From contig NW_014012859.1 in assembly GCF_000611645.1 (NCBI RefSeq), positions 1 to 11,128 on the forward strand: a stretch of 11,128 nt of DNA, read 5' to 3'. Positions 1 to 8,433 of the stretch are shown here, piece by piece. Within the stretch, counting starts at the first letter, position 1. Each line of letters begins with the position of its first letter. The translations under genes were made by a program, and so were the position numbers. The stretch is from Monoraphidium neglectum. Lineage: Eukaryota > Chlorophyta > Chlorophyceae > Sphaeropleales > Selenastraceae. The notes beneath the pieces are model-generated. The model ran no database searches. It was not told the DNA's origin and was given only the letters and a program-made list of their open reading frames with translations.

Positions 1-108
1 CCCCATCCCAGCACCAACTTCGCGATGGACCTGCGGCTGCCCAGCAAGGCGGAGCCGCGCCACTGGGTGCTGCGCGGCGTCGCGGCGCTGCTCTCCCTGG
101 AGGAGTGA
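1..108 (+). CDS. C-terminal end of an unidentified protein (5' truncated by window)
   Basis: Frame 1 is open from the window edge to TGA at 106-108 and encodes about 35 residues ending HWVLRGVAALLSLEE. Nearly all third positions are G or C, as in the well-supported genes of this window, and the bases after the stop lose that bias. The first eleven bases (CCCCATCCCAG) resemble a pyrimidine-rich 3' splice site, so the last exon may really begin at 12, in which case the first base completes a split codon. A TGTAA motif 253 nt after the stop fits a 3' UTR of ordinary algal length. I do not recognise the family from so short a tail. The call rests on codon bias, a clean stop and the poly(A)-like motif, not on homology. 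Confidence 0.55.
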   Translation, partial: PHPSTNFAMDLRLPSKAEPRHWVLRGVAALLSLEE

Positions 109-360
109 CTGTGACACGCTGGGCGCCGTCGAGGAGTGGCGCAGAAGGGATGGCGCCCGAGGGGCAACGGCAACATCAAAACCGATCCTGACAGCCTGGG
201 CTGCCTGATGAGGTGGCCCCGGGAAAAAAATGTGAAGTATGGCTGACACGCTCACACTGCGTGGGGCAGGCGGGGCTGTGCATGTGTTGCGCCAGCATAC
301 CCCACAGAGCACTGCTGAGCATGTGGATCAACACTTCACGGACAACCCGCCAAGCTCGTG

Positions 361-365
361 TGTAA
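361..365 (+). terminator. Candidate poly(A) signal TGTAA of the upstream partial gene
   Basis: TGTAA is the common polyadenylation signal of many chlorophyte nuclear genes, with cleavage usually 10-20 nt downstream. This copy is on the plus strand, 253 nt after the stop of the partial gene at the window start, at a plausible 3' UTR distance. A five-base motif can occur by chance, and no transcript evidence is available. Confidence 0.4.
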
Positions 366-434
366 CCAACTAATACATGCTTTTGACTGTTTGCACGCCT
401 GCTGCTGCTCAGAATAGAGGGTCCCAGCCTTGCT

Positions 435-450
435 GCGCCGCATGCGGCGC
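435..450. repeat. Perfect 16-bp palindrome GCGCCGCATGCGGCGC
   Basis: The eight-base half-sites are exact reverse complements with no spacer, centred between 442 and 443. It sits in the convergent intergenic region. GC-rich DNA makes such palindromes more likely, so it could be incidental. A dyad-symmetric protein-binding site or a transcript-end structure is possible but unproven. Confidence 0.6.
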
Positions 451-902
451 GCTGGGGCGGAGGAGCGCACGATTGCAGTGCACTTCAGCTCTTCAGCTTC
501 CTGGGGTGCGCTCATGCATGGGGCCGACAAGGCTCGCGTTTGAACCTTCAGGGGCACCTCCCAAGCCCCAACGTGTGACTTCAAGTTACTCCAACGCGAC
601 AAACCCTCTCCTTGCTGCTGTGCTTGTTGACCACCGCAAAACATTCCATCGACAGCAGCAATTTGGCGCAGATGCATCACAGGTGCAGCAGCCACGCGTT
701 TGGGAGAATGTGGAAGCATGAGATTCACAAAAAGCACAAGAGCCGGCACTGGCAAGCTCCCGCGGCGAGCGCACAGTTGTTGTTGCATTGCAAAGTTCCC
801 CCACATAGACGCTTGTGACAATTCATCAGGCTCGACAGAGCTGGAAGTTCAGGTGTGACAGTTGATGCTCGCAAGTCATGCAGCGAAGCTGTTGTTGCGC
901 CA

Positions 903-3300
903 CTACTCAACCTCCGAATCAACCTCCCAATCCGCAACCGCCAGCCAGCCGACCGCCGCCCGCAAAGCGTCCGCGCCGCCGGCGCGGCTCAGCAGGCGGT
1001 GCGCGACCGAGTCCTTCACGCGCCCCGCCCACGCGCGCGGGTGGCCCTCGGCCTCCAGCCACGCCATGAGCTCCCCGTCCTCCACCCGTGCAGAAAAGGA
1101 TGGGTCGTCCCCACAGGTACCCAAGACCGTATTGAGCCCCCACCCATCGTCGCCGCAAAGAGAAAGGATGCATCGCAGCGGCGCAAAGGCCTCCTCGCCT
1201 TCCGCCGGCGGCCGCAGACAGGTGCCGCCGCACACGCGGCCGCCGAGCAGGGCGTGCAGGCTGTCGCCCCACGCCAATCCGTCGGAATGCTGGGTTTGCG
1301 CCAGCCACAGATAGACCTCGGCATCATTCACCCCCCCACAACTCCATGGCATGTCCTCGAGGTGGCCGCCGCGGATGGCGCCCAACATCACACTCAGGGA
1401 GACACTCGCCGGGCCCTCGATCCGGCCCGGCGCGTCCAGGGGCCCGACATCGCCGCGGCCCGCCAGGTGCAGCACCTGCCGGCTGCTGAGCACCGCCAGC
1501 ACGTGGAGGGGGCGCCCCGCCTCGGCTGCGGTCCTCGCCGCGCAGCTGACGTAGTCCTGCATGCGGGACACCTCGTCCACCCACGCCTTGTGTGCGGGCC
1601 CCGCGTGGCCATGCGCATCCGCCTCCAGCAGCGCGGCAGCCTGCAGCTCGTCCAGCCTCTGCACGTGCCAGGGCGCGCGGTGTAGCGATGCTGCGTGTCT
1701 ACGCGTGTCCGCGCGCTTTGCATGCGTGTGCAGGGGGTCTCGGGTCACTCATGCATGGCGGGTTGTGCAGGCACGACCAAATGACATCCATCGATTGACA
1801 TCCAGCATGCGGTCCCTGTCCTGCGCTGAATTCACTTAGCATGCGCTCCTCTGCCACACAGGGTCTCAACAGATTCAGCCGCCCACCTGGCTCTGCACTG
1901 CCCATTGCTCGCCAAGCGCGTTGCGCACGTCCAGCGCCGTGCCACGCCGCACCGCACGCATTACCGCCAGCTGCAGCCGCTGACCCTGCAGGCTCTGCGC
2001 ACACCAGCCAAACTGCTCGTGCACGGCGGCAAAGTAAGCGTGAGCCATGTCCTCCGCCTCTTCCTCGCCCCCCGCCGCACCCAACCCGAGCCAGCATCCC
2101 GCCAGCTGCCTCCGCAGCGCGTCCGGGTTGGGCTGTGCGCGATGCGCCCCCAGCTGCAGGCCGGCGCGAGCCAAGAGGGGAACCAGCCAGGCACGGCCGG
2201 CCATCGACAAGGTTTCATGCTCCGGGGCGGCCTTGCCTGGCGGGTCCAGGGCCGCCACCACCGCCTGCAGGACTTCCACCGCCATGCCCTCGCCGCGCGC
2301 CTCCGACCAGATCTCGTCCAGAGCGGTAAACAGCGCCGCCGGCGCGAGCGGCGGGAGGCCGCTCTCCCAGCAGTCTGCGGTGCCCTGCAGCTCGCACCCG
2401 GCGCCGTCGTTCCCCGCGAGGCGGCAGACGGCGTCGGCCAGGGCCTGCGGCAGCTGGCAGCGCGCGCCGCACGTAGCCAGCGCGAGGCCCGCGCCGCGCA
2501 GCACCTGGACGAGCAGCTGCGCGTCCGACAGCGCCGCCGCCCACGTCGCTGCCGCGGCGACGAGCTCGCCGACCCTGGTGACGCGGCGGCTGGGAAACTC
2601 GACCGCCAGCTGCTGCAGCTGGTCCTGCACCCCTGGCTCGCAGATCGCCGGCCGGGGGCCCGACGGCGCGCCCCACATGCACAGCTGGGCGGCGGCCTCC
2701 CAGCCCGCCGCGAGCGTTGCCTTGTACTCTGCGCTGGGCATGCTCATGCCGCCCAGCAGGAAATCCTCCAGGCGCTGCGCAAAGACAGCGCTGGTGAGCT
2801 CCCTATGGCACAGGGCAAAGACGATGGCCGCGTCGCCGGCGCCGTCGCGCGCGCGGAAGGCGCGGAACAGCGCGTCTGGCTCGCAGCGCGGCCTGGCCGC
2901 CAGCGCGCTGCGCACGACGTCGGGGGTGCAGCGGCGGACGGCAAAGGCCTGCAGGTCTGCGATCATGGCTGCCAACGCGTCCGACGAGCCGCCGTGCGCT
3001 TCGCGGCAGATTTTCATGGCGTCCACCCACCGGTCGGCCAGCAGGGCTGACTTCGCTGCCGCTACGACCTGGGCCCGCCGAGGTACGGGCCGTGCACCCG
3101 CCCCCAGGTCAAAGCCGGCCGCTGGGCACAGCAGGCGGCGCAGGGCCAGGGGCTGCAGCAGCGCCTGGACGCCTCCCTGGGCCGCGTAGGGCAGGAGCAG
3201 CAGGGGGGCCATGGGCCCGCACAGCGCGAGCAGCGCTCCCACGGCGTCGCTGTCCACCAGCAGGCGCGCCTCTGCGCTCCCCATGTCGGGTGCTGCACCA

Positions 3301-3384
<84 letters not shown>

Positions 3385-3656
3385 AGAGTTTGGGCATAGC
3401 GCAGCATCCACAGCGCCATGCCCTCTGCCGTCCGCTTCTGCAGCCGCCGCCACGTCACTGCTGCATACTGCCACGGCCGCCCGGGGGCCGCGACCGGGTG
3501 CTGCGCCCGGAACCACTCAATTTCAAACCTGCAGCACAGCTGCAGGCTGCTGCTGCTGGTGCTGGCAAAAGTGGCGGGGTCCGGGAGGCGGGTGATGATA
3601 TTCTGAAGGACCTCCGACGGCAGAGCCATGAGGAGCATGGATTGAAGTGCCGCCAT
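903..3656 (-). CDS. F-box-like protein with polyglutamine tract (two exons inferred)
   Basis: Minus-strand gene read as exon 1 3656-1887 and exon 2 1658-903 (stop TAG 905-903), 841 aa. The start at 3656 has G at -3 and G at +4 and lies just before the first recognisable domain; the frame stays open to 3974, so a longer N-terminus is possible but its composition is unconvincing. Residues about 10-50 (LPSEVLQNIITRLPDPATFA, then a Ser-rich and Cys/Trp-containing stretch) match the first half of an F-box well and the second half loosely. F-boxes bind Skp1 in SCF ubiquitin ligases. Residues 92-118 are a pure Q27 tract. The rest is Ala/Leu-rich and probably helical, with no recognised substrate-binding repeat. 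Exon 1 would stop at 1875, but CAG/GTGGGC gives a phase-0 donor at 1886 and GTGCAG/AGG a phase-0 acceptor ending at 1659 (228-nt intron), joining a 251-codon open frame of the same codon style. The splice is inferred; the F-box assignment is moderate. Confidence 0.7.
1659..1886 (-). other. Predicted intron of the F-box-like gene
   Basis: On the minus strand the donor is CAG/GTGGGC and the acceptor GCACGTGCAG/AGG. Both are phase 0, so the frames on either side join without a shift. The segment has in-frame stops, lower codon bias and a 9-bp direct repeat (TGACATCCA on the plus strand, twice, 5 nt apart near 1785-1807), all consistent with non-coding sequence. Other AG acceptors exist nearby; only those in phase 0, such as the one after CTGCAG slightly further in, would also keep the frame. 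Confidence 0.6.
3303..3383 (-). repeat. Uninterrupted CAG trinucleotide repeat (27 units) encoding polyglutamine
   Basis: On the plus strand this is CTG repeated 27 times; on the coding minus strand it is 27 consecutive CAG codons in frame, giving residues 92-118 of the F-box-like protein. There is no CAA interruption, so the tract should be prone to length change by replication slippage. It lies between the F-box-like segment and the helical body, where a flexible linker could vary in length without disturbing a folded domain. Confidence 0.97.
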
Positions 3657-4581
3657 GACGGGTCGGCTACAGCCGGGCAGGGGCGTAGGGCGGGCGCGCA
3701 AGGCGGGGCGTTGCGAATGGGACGCCGCCGCCTCAGTGCTGGTTCTGCAGTGTGCCAAGCGGTGGGGATGCGAGCGATCGAGTTGAGCGCGATGTATACG
3801 TTGCAGTGTTGCGGTGCTGTCGCGATTTGCCTGACGGTTTAAAATGATCCCGGGCCCTCTACAACCATCAGTACCATCAGCAGGCGCAGCTCGAGCCCTA
3901 TCTGATGACGAGTGGCGCGATGCGCCGGCAGCTGTGCCGCAGCCAAGCTCTGGACTCCGCCCACTGACGTTCACCTACCAAAAGTGTTCTGACGCTTTTG
4001 CAAGTCGTATGAATGCGCTTTGGGGCACGAGATCTACACGCGAGGATCTCACGACACCTGCACAATTTAAATGACGCATAAACTTCGACAGGAGATTTCT
4101 TTGATTGAAAGTTGTAACACTCAGCTGCCCCAAGCCGACGGCAGCACAGGGCCTGGAAACACAGCGGCCCTACCTCACCAGCCACCTCTGAACCTCACGA
4201 CCCTGACTCGTTTTGATGGCTGGCTGCGGCACGCCTCCCACCAGGTACAGCACGCATGATTGTCCCACTTGCACAACTTTTTGTGAGGGAGGGGTAAAAT
4301 CAAGTCACGCGCGAGGCTTTGCACATGGTTTGAGCGTGGCGAAAGGACACCCACGGGCCATGTGAACCCCTCCCATCATCACACGCTGTAAGGGCTGCGG
4401 TTGGTTGCTGTCGTCAGATACCGCTGCTTGGAGTTATCGTGCCATCTCTTTTATGTGATACGGGTCCCTGTGGAACGGGTACGGGCAGGGAAACACCGAA
4501 ATCGCCGCCCCGACGCACCCCGCCCGCCATATCACCGCGCACAGCGACCCTCGCCCTCCTTCCCCCGGCCCCTTCCCCTCC

Positions 4582-4669
4582 ATGTCGCTCGACGACTCCC
4601 ACCACCTGGCGAACACCCCCCCCCTTCAGCCGCGCCTGCCCCGCGAAGCGCGCGGCCCAGAGCTGTGAG
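4582..4669 (+). other. Possible first exon or short ORF ending at a tandem splice donor
   Basis: A C-rich, 5' UTR-like stretch precedes ATG at 4582, which opens MSLDDSHHLANTPPLQPRLP and nearby codons with almost only G/C third bases. TGA follows at 4666-4668 after 28 codons. The stop overlaps two consecutive donor-like sequences, GTGAGG at 4665 and GTAAGA at 4670. Splicing at 4665 would remove the stop and leave phase 2; splicing at 4670 would keep it. A run of nine C inside the ORF is a place where a base-count error would switch the frame to one open through GTAAGA. No convincing downstream exon is visible, so this may be a gene start with unrecognised exons, a relic, or chance. Confidence 0.25.
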
Positions 4670-4805
4670 GTAAGATCTGCGAAACTCAAAGCCAAGGTTC
4701 CCAGGCACTGCAGGGAATCTGCTGCTTGCCGCACACTTGCCACTTCGCCCACACTGCCACGACCATACAGTCTTCCCCCGCTACCCATCCGGGTTTGGCG
4801 GCACG

Positions 4806-5256
4806 TTCGCTATAGCCGGCTTGTTCGCTATCGTGAATAGTAAAATTGGGCAGCTGATGGTTCGCTGTGTCGGAGGACGTCACAAAATTCAGCAGTTGAG
4901 GGCTGCTTGGCACTGTTTGCCAAGAGCCACATACCAAGCAAGTATTGTTTACCAGCATCAGCTCAATGGGGCCAAAGGGGTGGTACGGGTATGGTGCGTT
5001 CGCATGAGCGGGTGGCTGCCTGCTTGCGTGTGGCCTGCACGTGGAGGGCGGGTGGGCCGCGTGCAGTCCCACAGGTGCCGACCACAGCGCCCCTGCATAC
5101 AGTGAATCTGAGAAGCCTTTGGCGTTCGCTATAGCCGTAGCGAATATTCGCTGTGGAGGGGTGGATTTGTGTGGCAAGCGATCGGGGGTAGCGGCAGCGT
5201 TCGCTGTAGGCACCTGCCTACAGCAGGGTTTTCGCTATGACGGGGTTCGCTGGAGC
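4806..5256. repeat. Cluster of TTCGCT-core repeats
   Basis: Eight forward copies of TTCGCT begin at 4806, 4824, 4861, 5125, 5147, 5200, 5231 and 5246, and one inverted copy (TAGCGAA) lies at 5138-5144. Several extend to TTCGCTAT, and two share the longer TTCGCTATAGCC (4806 and 5125). At 5125-5144 the forward and inverted copies form a dyad, TTCGCTA / TAGCGAA with a 6-nt spacer. A given hexamer is expected about once per 4 kb, so this density is far above chance. It could be a degenerate satellite, the remains of a small inverted-repeat transposon, or an array of protein-binding sites. No terminal repeats or target duplication were identified. Confidence 0.65.
5203..5224. repeat. 10-bp inverted repeat with 2-nt loop
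   Basis: GCTGTAGGCA at 5203-5212 is the exact reverse complement of TGCCTACAGC at 5215-5224, separated only by CC. One arm overlaps a TTCGCT repeat copy (5200-5205). As DNA it could form a cruciform and as RNA a stable hairpin. It lies in the repeat cluster of the divergent spacer, so it may be part of the same element. Confidence 0.6.
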
Positions 5257-6352
5257 GGGGGAAGACTGTACTGTGAGACAGTGAAGGCCGGCTACGACTC
5301 CCGGATATCCTGAGGTGTATGCTTCTTATCACACACAGCCATGACAATGCTATGATAAGACCTCATTGGGCTGTGGGAACCATCTCCATGCCGCCAGGTG
5401 GCGTCAGCCCTGGAAGATGGGGCTTGAGACAATGGGTATCAAGTATGCAAGCAAGCACTGCCGCAACCTGGGGTCGCCAAAGCTGACTTCTGAGGTGACC
5501 CAGCAAGCCGACGCTGCAGGCCTGCGTGGCGGGGCAGGGCCGACGCATGTTCTGCACAATTCCTGAAGCAAGCAGCACTCCCCAGCAACCGTGTTCATGC
5601 GGAATGGTGGGGGCGCACGCGCACGGCGAGCTCCACCAAGGTTGGAGATCTTAGCCTGCATTGGCGAGCCGTGAACGGCGTCCCGCGTGCTCATGTGCCA
5701 GAAGGGCTGCAGGGGCAACGGGGCGATGCGCCGTAATCCTGCATGCCCATTGGGTCCAGGTCAGCAGACCCCAATAGGGTGTCCCCACCTGTCAAGCCCA
5801 CCCGAGCAGGCATACCTTACAATGCTGCGACTGCCTTGGTGACCAACGCAATATCAGCGGAGGACGGTGTACCCTTGTCTCCATTGAAACACACACGCAT
5901 GCGCCAACTGGCCACACCCGTAGTCGCCTCGGGTGACGCAGTGCTTTGGTCTCTAGAGGGTTGCAGCTTGGCCTCCAGCTACATGGATTTAGCCATCAGT
6001 GCCCAAGACATATGCTCTCGATCACGGCCTAGTCAGGGACAGTGCTGCATCAGCAAGCTGCATCAGCAGGCGACGCAGGCGTCACCGCCACCAGCACAGG
6101 CTTCATCGGCACGGCAGGGATGCCACAGTCGTGCCCTAAATTCGAACATAACAAAATCCTGACGCTTTGACCGGCTGAAAGACTCGCGAAACTCGCGCTG
6201 ATCTGGAGGTCCCGAACATGGGCCGAGGCCTACCCCTGTGCTGGACAACAGGCTAAAGTCAGATTTGAGCGTTTTCGAGGGCGGCGTGTGGCCTAGCGCC
6301 ACGCCTCTCGCGAAGTGCCCATACGGTTGTGCTGGGACGCGGCCCGCCTAGT

Positions 6353-8386
6353 ATGGACGTCAAGCAGGATAACGGCGAGCATGGAGCGCAGTGGCAGCGC
6401 GCCTGGTCCGGCCCCGCGGGCCTGCGGGTGATGGTAGTCGACGACGACCCTCTGTGCCTGAGGGTGGTGGAGCAGATGCTGAAGCGCTGCACCTACGACG
6501 TCCATACCTGCACCAACGCGGCATCGGCGCTGCAGCTGCTGCGAGAGAAGCGCCATGGCTTTGACCTGGTGCTGTCCGATGTGTACATGCCCGGTGCGCG
6601 GCGCGCCCCGGCGCGCGCGTGCGTGCGTGCTTGCGTACAACGCAATGGCTGCACGCGTGGCGCGGTGGCTGACGCCTTGCACCGCGGCAGCCGCCTGGTA
6701 CCCGCATTTGTTCACACACACGAAAGCAGCTGAGTGAACTCGTCGCCCCATGCTTTGGACTCCGAGCCCGCCTGCAAGGGTGAGGCTCGTACCCTGCCAC
6801 AAGGCGGCGAATTACGCCTGCCTTGGTGCCCTCTCAACCCCCTCCCAACCCCCAACCCCATTTATCACGCTCACGAAAGACATGGATGGTTTCAAGCTTC
6901 TCGAAACTGTGGGCTTGGAGCTAGACCTGCCAGTCATCAGTGAGTCATCCCAAGCCGATCCGCAAGGGTTTATTTCGACGGCGTAAACCCGGGCCTGGGC
7001 TAGCGGCATCGCCGGCCAGGGGACGGCCTGGATCTCGCTGATGGATCTCATGTTATGAAGATACGGCTGGGTTTGCGGACCAGCCAGCTCTAGGGTGGCA
7101 TGGCAGCTGCTCCTTGCGAGGCACCCAGAAAAGCGGGGCGGCTGCCGAGGGCGCCGGCTGAGCGGCAGCCGGGCAGGCGACGCCTCCACAGCTGCCGCCT
7201 CGAGCAACAGCGCACACCTGGGATACCGTGTGCATGCAGCACGCACGCCATATCCATCCCCCAAACCCACATGCACTCTTGCGCATGCCCCCTGCCGTTT
7301 TCGCTACCCCGACACCGCGCCCTCCACACCCGGCCCTTTACCTCCCCTCCAATCCAACAGTGATGTCATCCAATGGGGAGCATGGCACAGTCCTACGCGG
7401 CGTCACCCACGGCGCCTGCGACTTCCTCATCAAGCCCGTGAGGATAGAGGAGCTGCGAAACATATGGCAGCACGTCATACGCCGCCACAGGGCCTGGGTG
7501 CGTTGCCGGTCAAACGGGTCAAACCTTGCGTTGTGGGGCAGACGTACCCGTGCGCGCGCCAACAAGCGCCAGGAGGGCTGCGCGCCGCGTGGGTGTCAGC
7601 GGGAATTCCAGCGACGGGCGAGGGACCGGGCTGCGCGTCGGGCGCCGCGGGCTCGCGTCCACTGCCGGCCGGTGCTGCTGGCCCGCGCAGTCACCGGGCC
7701 GCCTGCTGTGCCGCGGCCTCGTCGCAGCCTTCAGGGTCCAGGGATTATGGTGACCCTACCGCCAACTGAGGTTGAGGGTTCAGCTTCATGGTGACCCTGA
7801 ACCCTACATCGCACCCCCAGGTGCCGGACGGGGACAAGGAGGAGGCGGGGGGCGACGCCGCCATGGAGGGGGAGACGCCCTCCAAGAAGCGCAAAGACAA
7901 GGAGGCGGCCGGCAGGGACGGCAGCTGCTCCGGCGGCGAGGTGCGCGCGCGCACGCCTGGGCGCGCGTTTTGGGGAGAATTGGGCATCGCGGAAAGCAGC
8001 CGCCAGGGATGGCAGCTGCTCGGGGGCGGGGGCGCAAGGCACGTGCCACGAGCTGGCCCGCACAGCCGTTGGCGCGCGCGGGCGCAGCCGCGGATTGGGG
8101 CGTCGGTGACCGTATGGGCGCCTCGCCTCGTCTTCCCGCCCCGGGCGGGGCATACGCTCGGCGGCCCGTGCCGGCGCGACACCGAACGGCACTCTCGCGC
8201 CTGCCTCGCACGTCGCCGCTGCCCTGGCGGCTCCGCAGCGCGAGGAGGAGGGCAGCAGCTCCAAGAAGCCGCGCGTGGTGTGGAGCGTGGAGATGCACCA
8301 GCAGTTTGTGGCGGCCGTCAACCAGCTCGGTATAGACAGTGAGCGCCCGGGGAAGGGGGGCAGTGAATGTGCGCATGGGGGGCAGC

Positions 8387-8433
<47 letters not shown>

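Larger units (their letters stand above)
109..902. other. Convergent intergenic region / 3' UTRs, no gene recognised
   Basis: This stretch lies between the stop of the plus-strand partial gene (108) and the stop of the minus-strand F-box-like gene (903), so it should hold both 3' UTRs. Its open frames (for example 336-821 minus and 377-721 plus) overlap each other, lack the G/C third-position bias of the real genes and show no recognisable motif. It contains a TGTAA at 361-365 on the plus strand and a perfect 16-bp palindrome at 435-450. I found no TGTAA on the minus strand for the opposing gene, so its cleavage site is not located. Confidence 0.6.
3657..6352. other. 2.7-kb divergent intergenic spacer, mostly without recognisable genes
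   Basis: This region separates the minus-strand F-box-like start (3656) from the plus-strand response-regulator start (6353) and should contain both promoters and 5' UTRs. It is less GC-rich than the flanking genes. Open frames here, including 4686-5213 minus and 5743-6162 plus, lack the usual G/C-ending codon bias and recognisable motifs. Notable contents are TGTAA motifs on the plus strand (about 4114 and 4389) and one on the minus strand (TTACA near 5818), an exon-like ORF at 4582-4669, the TTCGCT repeat cluster at 4806-5256, and a short inverted repeat at 5324-5331/5353-5360. The TGTAA motifs would fit a small transcribed unit, but none can be defined from the sequence alone. Confidence 0.5.

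Noticed and set aside
336..821. 161-aa minus-strand open frame in the convergent intergenic region
   Set aside because: No G/C third-position bias, no recognisable motif, several competing overlapping frames, and it lies where two 3' UTRs are expected.
1905..3189. Long plus-strand open frames of 380 aa opposite the F-box-like gene
   Set aside because: They are antisense shadows in stop-poor GC-rich DNA; they consist of Arg/Ala/Ser-rich sequence, whereas the minus-strand frame is longer and shows an F-box-like motif.
4686..5213. 175-aa minus-strand open frame in the spacer
   Set aside because: Codon use is unlike the true exons, it runs through the TTCGCT repeats, and no domain is recognisable.
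5324..5360. TCTTATCA/TGATAAGA inverted repeat as a transposon end or terminator
   Set aside because: The arms are 8 bp with a 21-nt loop, there is no target duplication or neighbouring transposase, and it is not at the end of a recognised gene.
5743..6162. 139-aa plus-strand open frame before the response regulator
   Set aside because: It reads somewhat protein-like and could be a relic, but third-position bias is weak, there is no recognised family, and no promoter or poly(A) signal in the right orientation supports it.
6261..6266. AGATTT upstream of the regulator start as a possible type-B regulator autoregulatory site
   Set aside because: The (A/G)GAT(T/C) core is only five bases and expected often by chance; a single copy is no evidence.
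7228..7794. Continuous frame through intron 2, exon 3 and intron 3
   Set aside because: Only 7361-7497 matches the receiver domain; the flanks lack domain similarity, and GT/AG sites with matching phases bound the exon.
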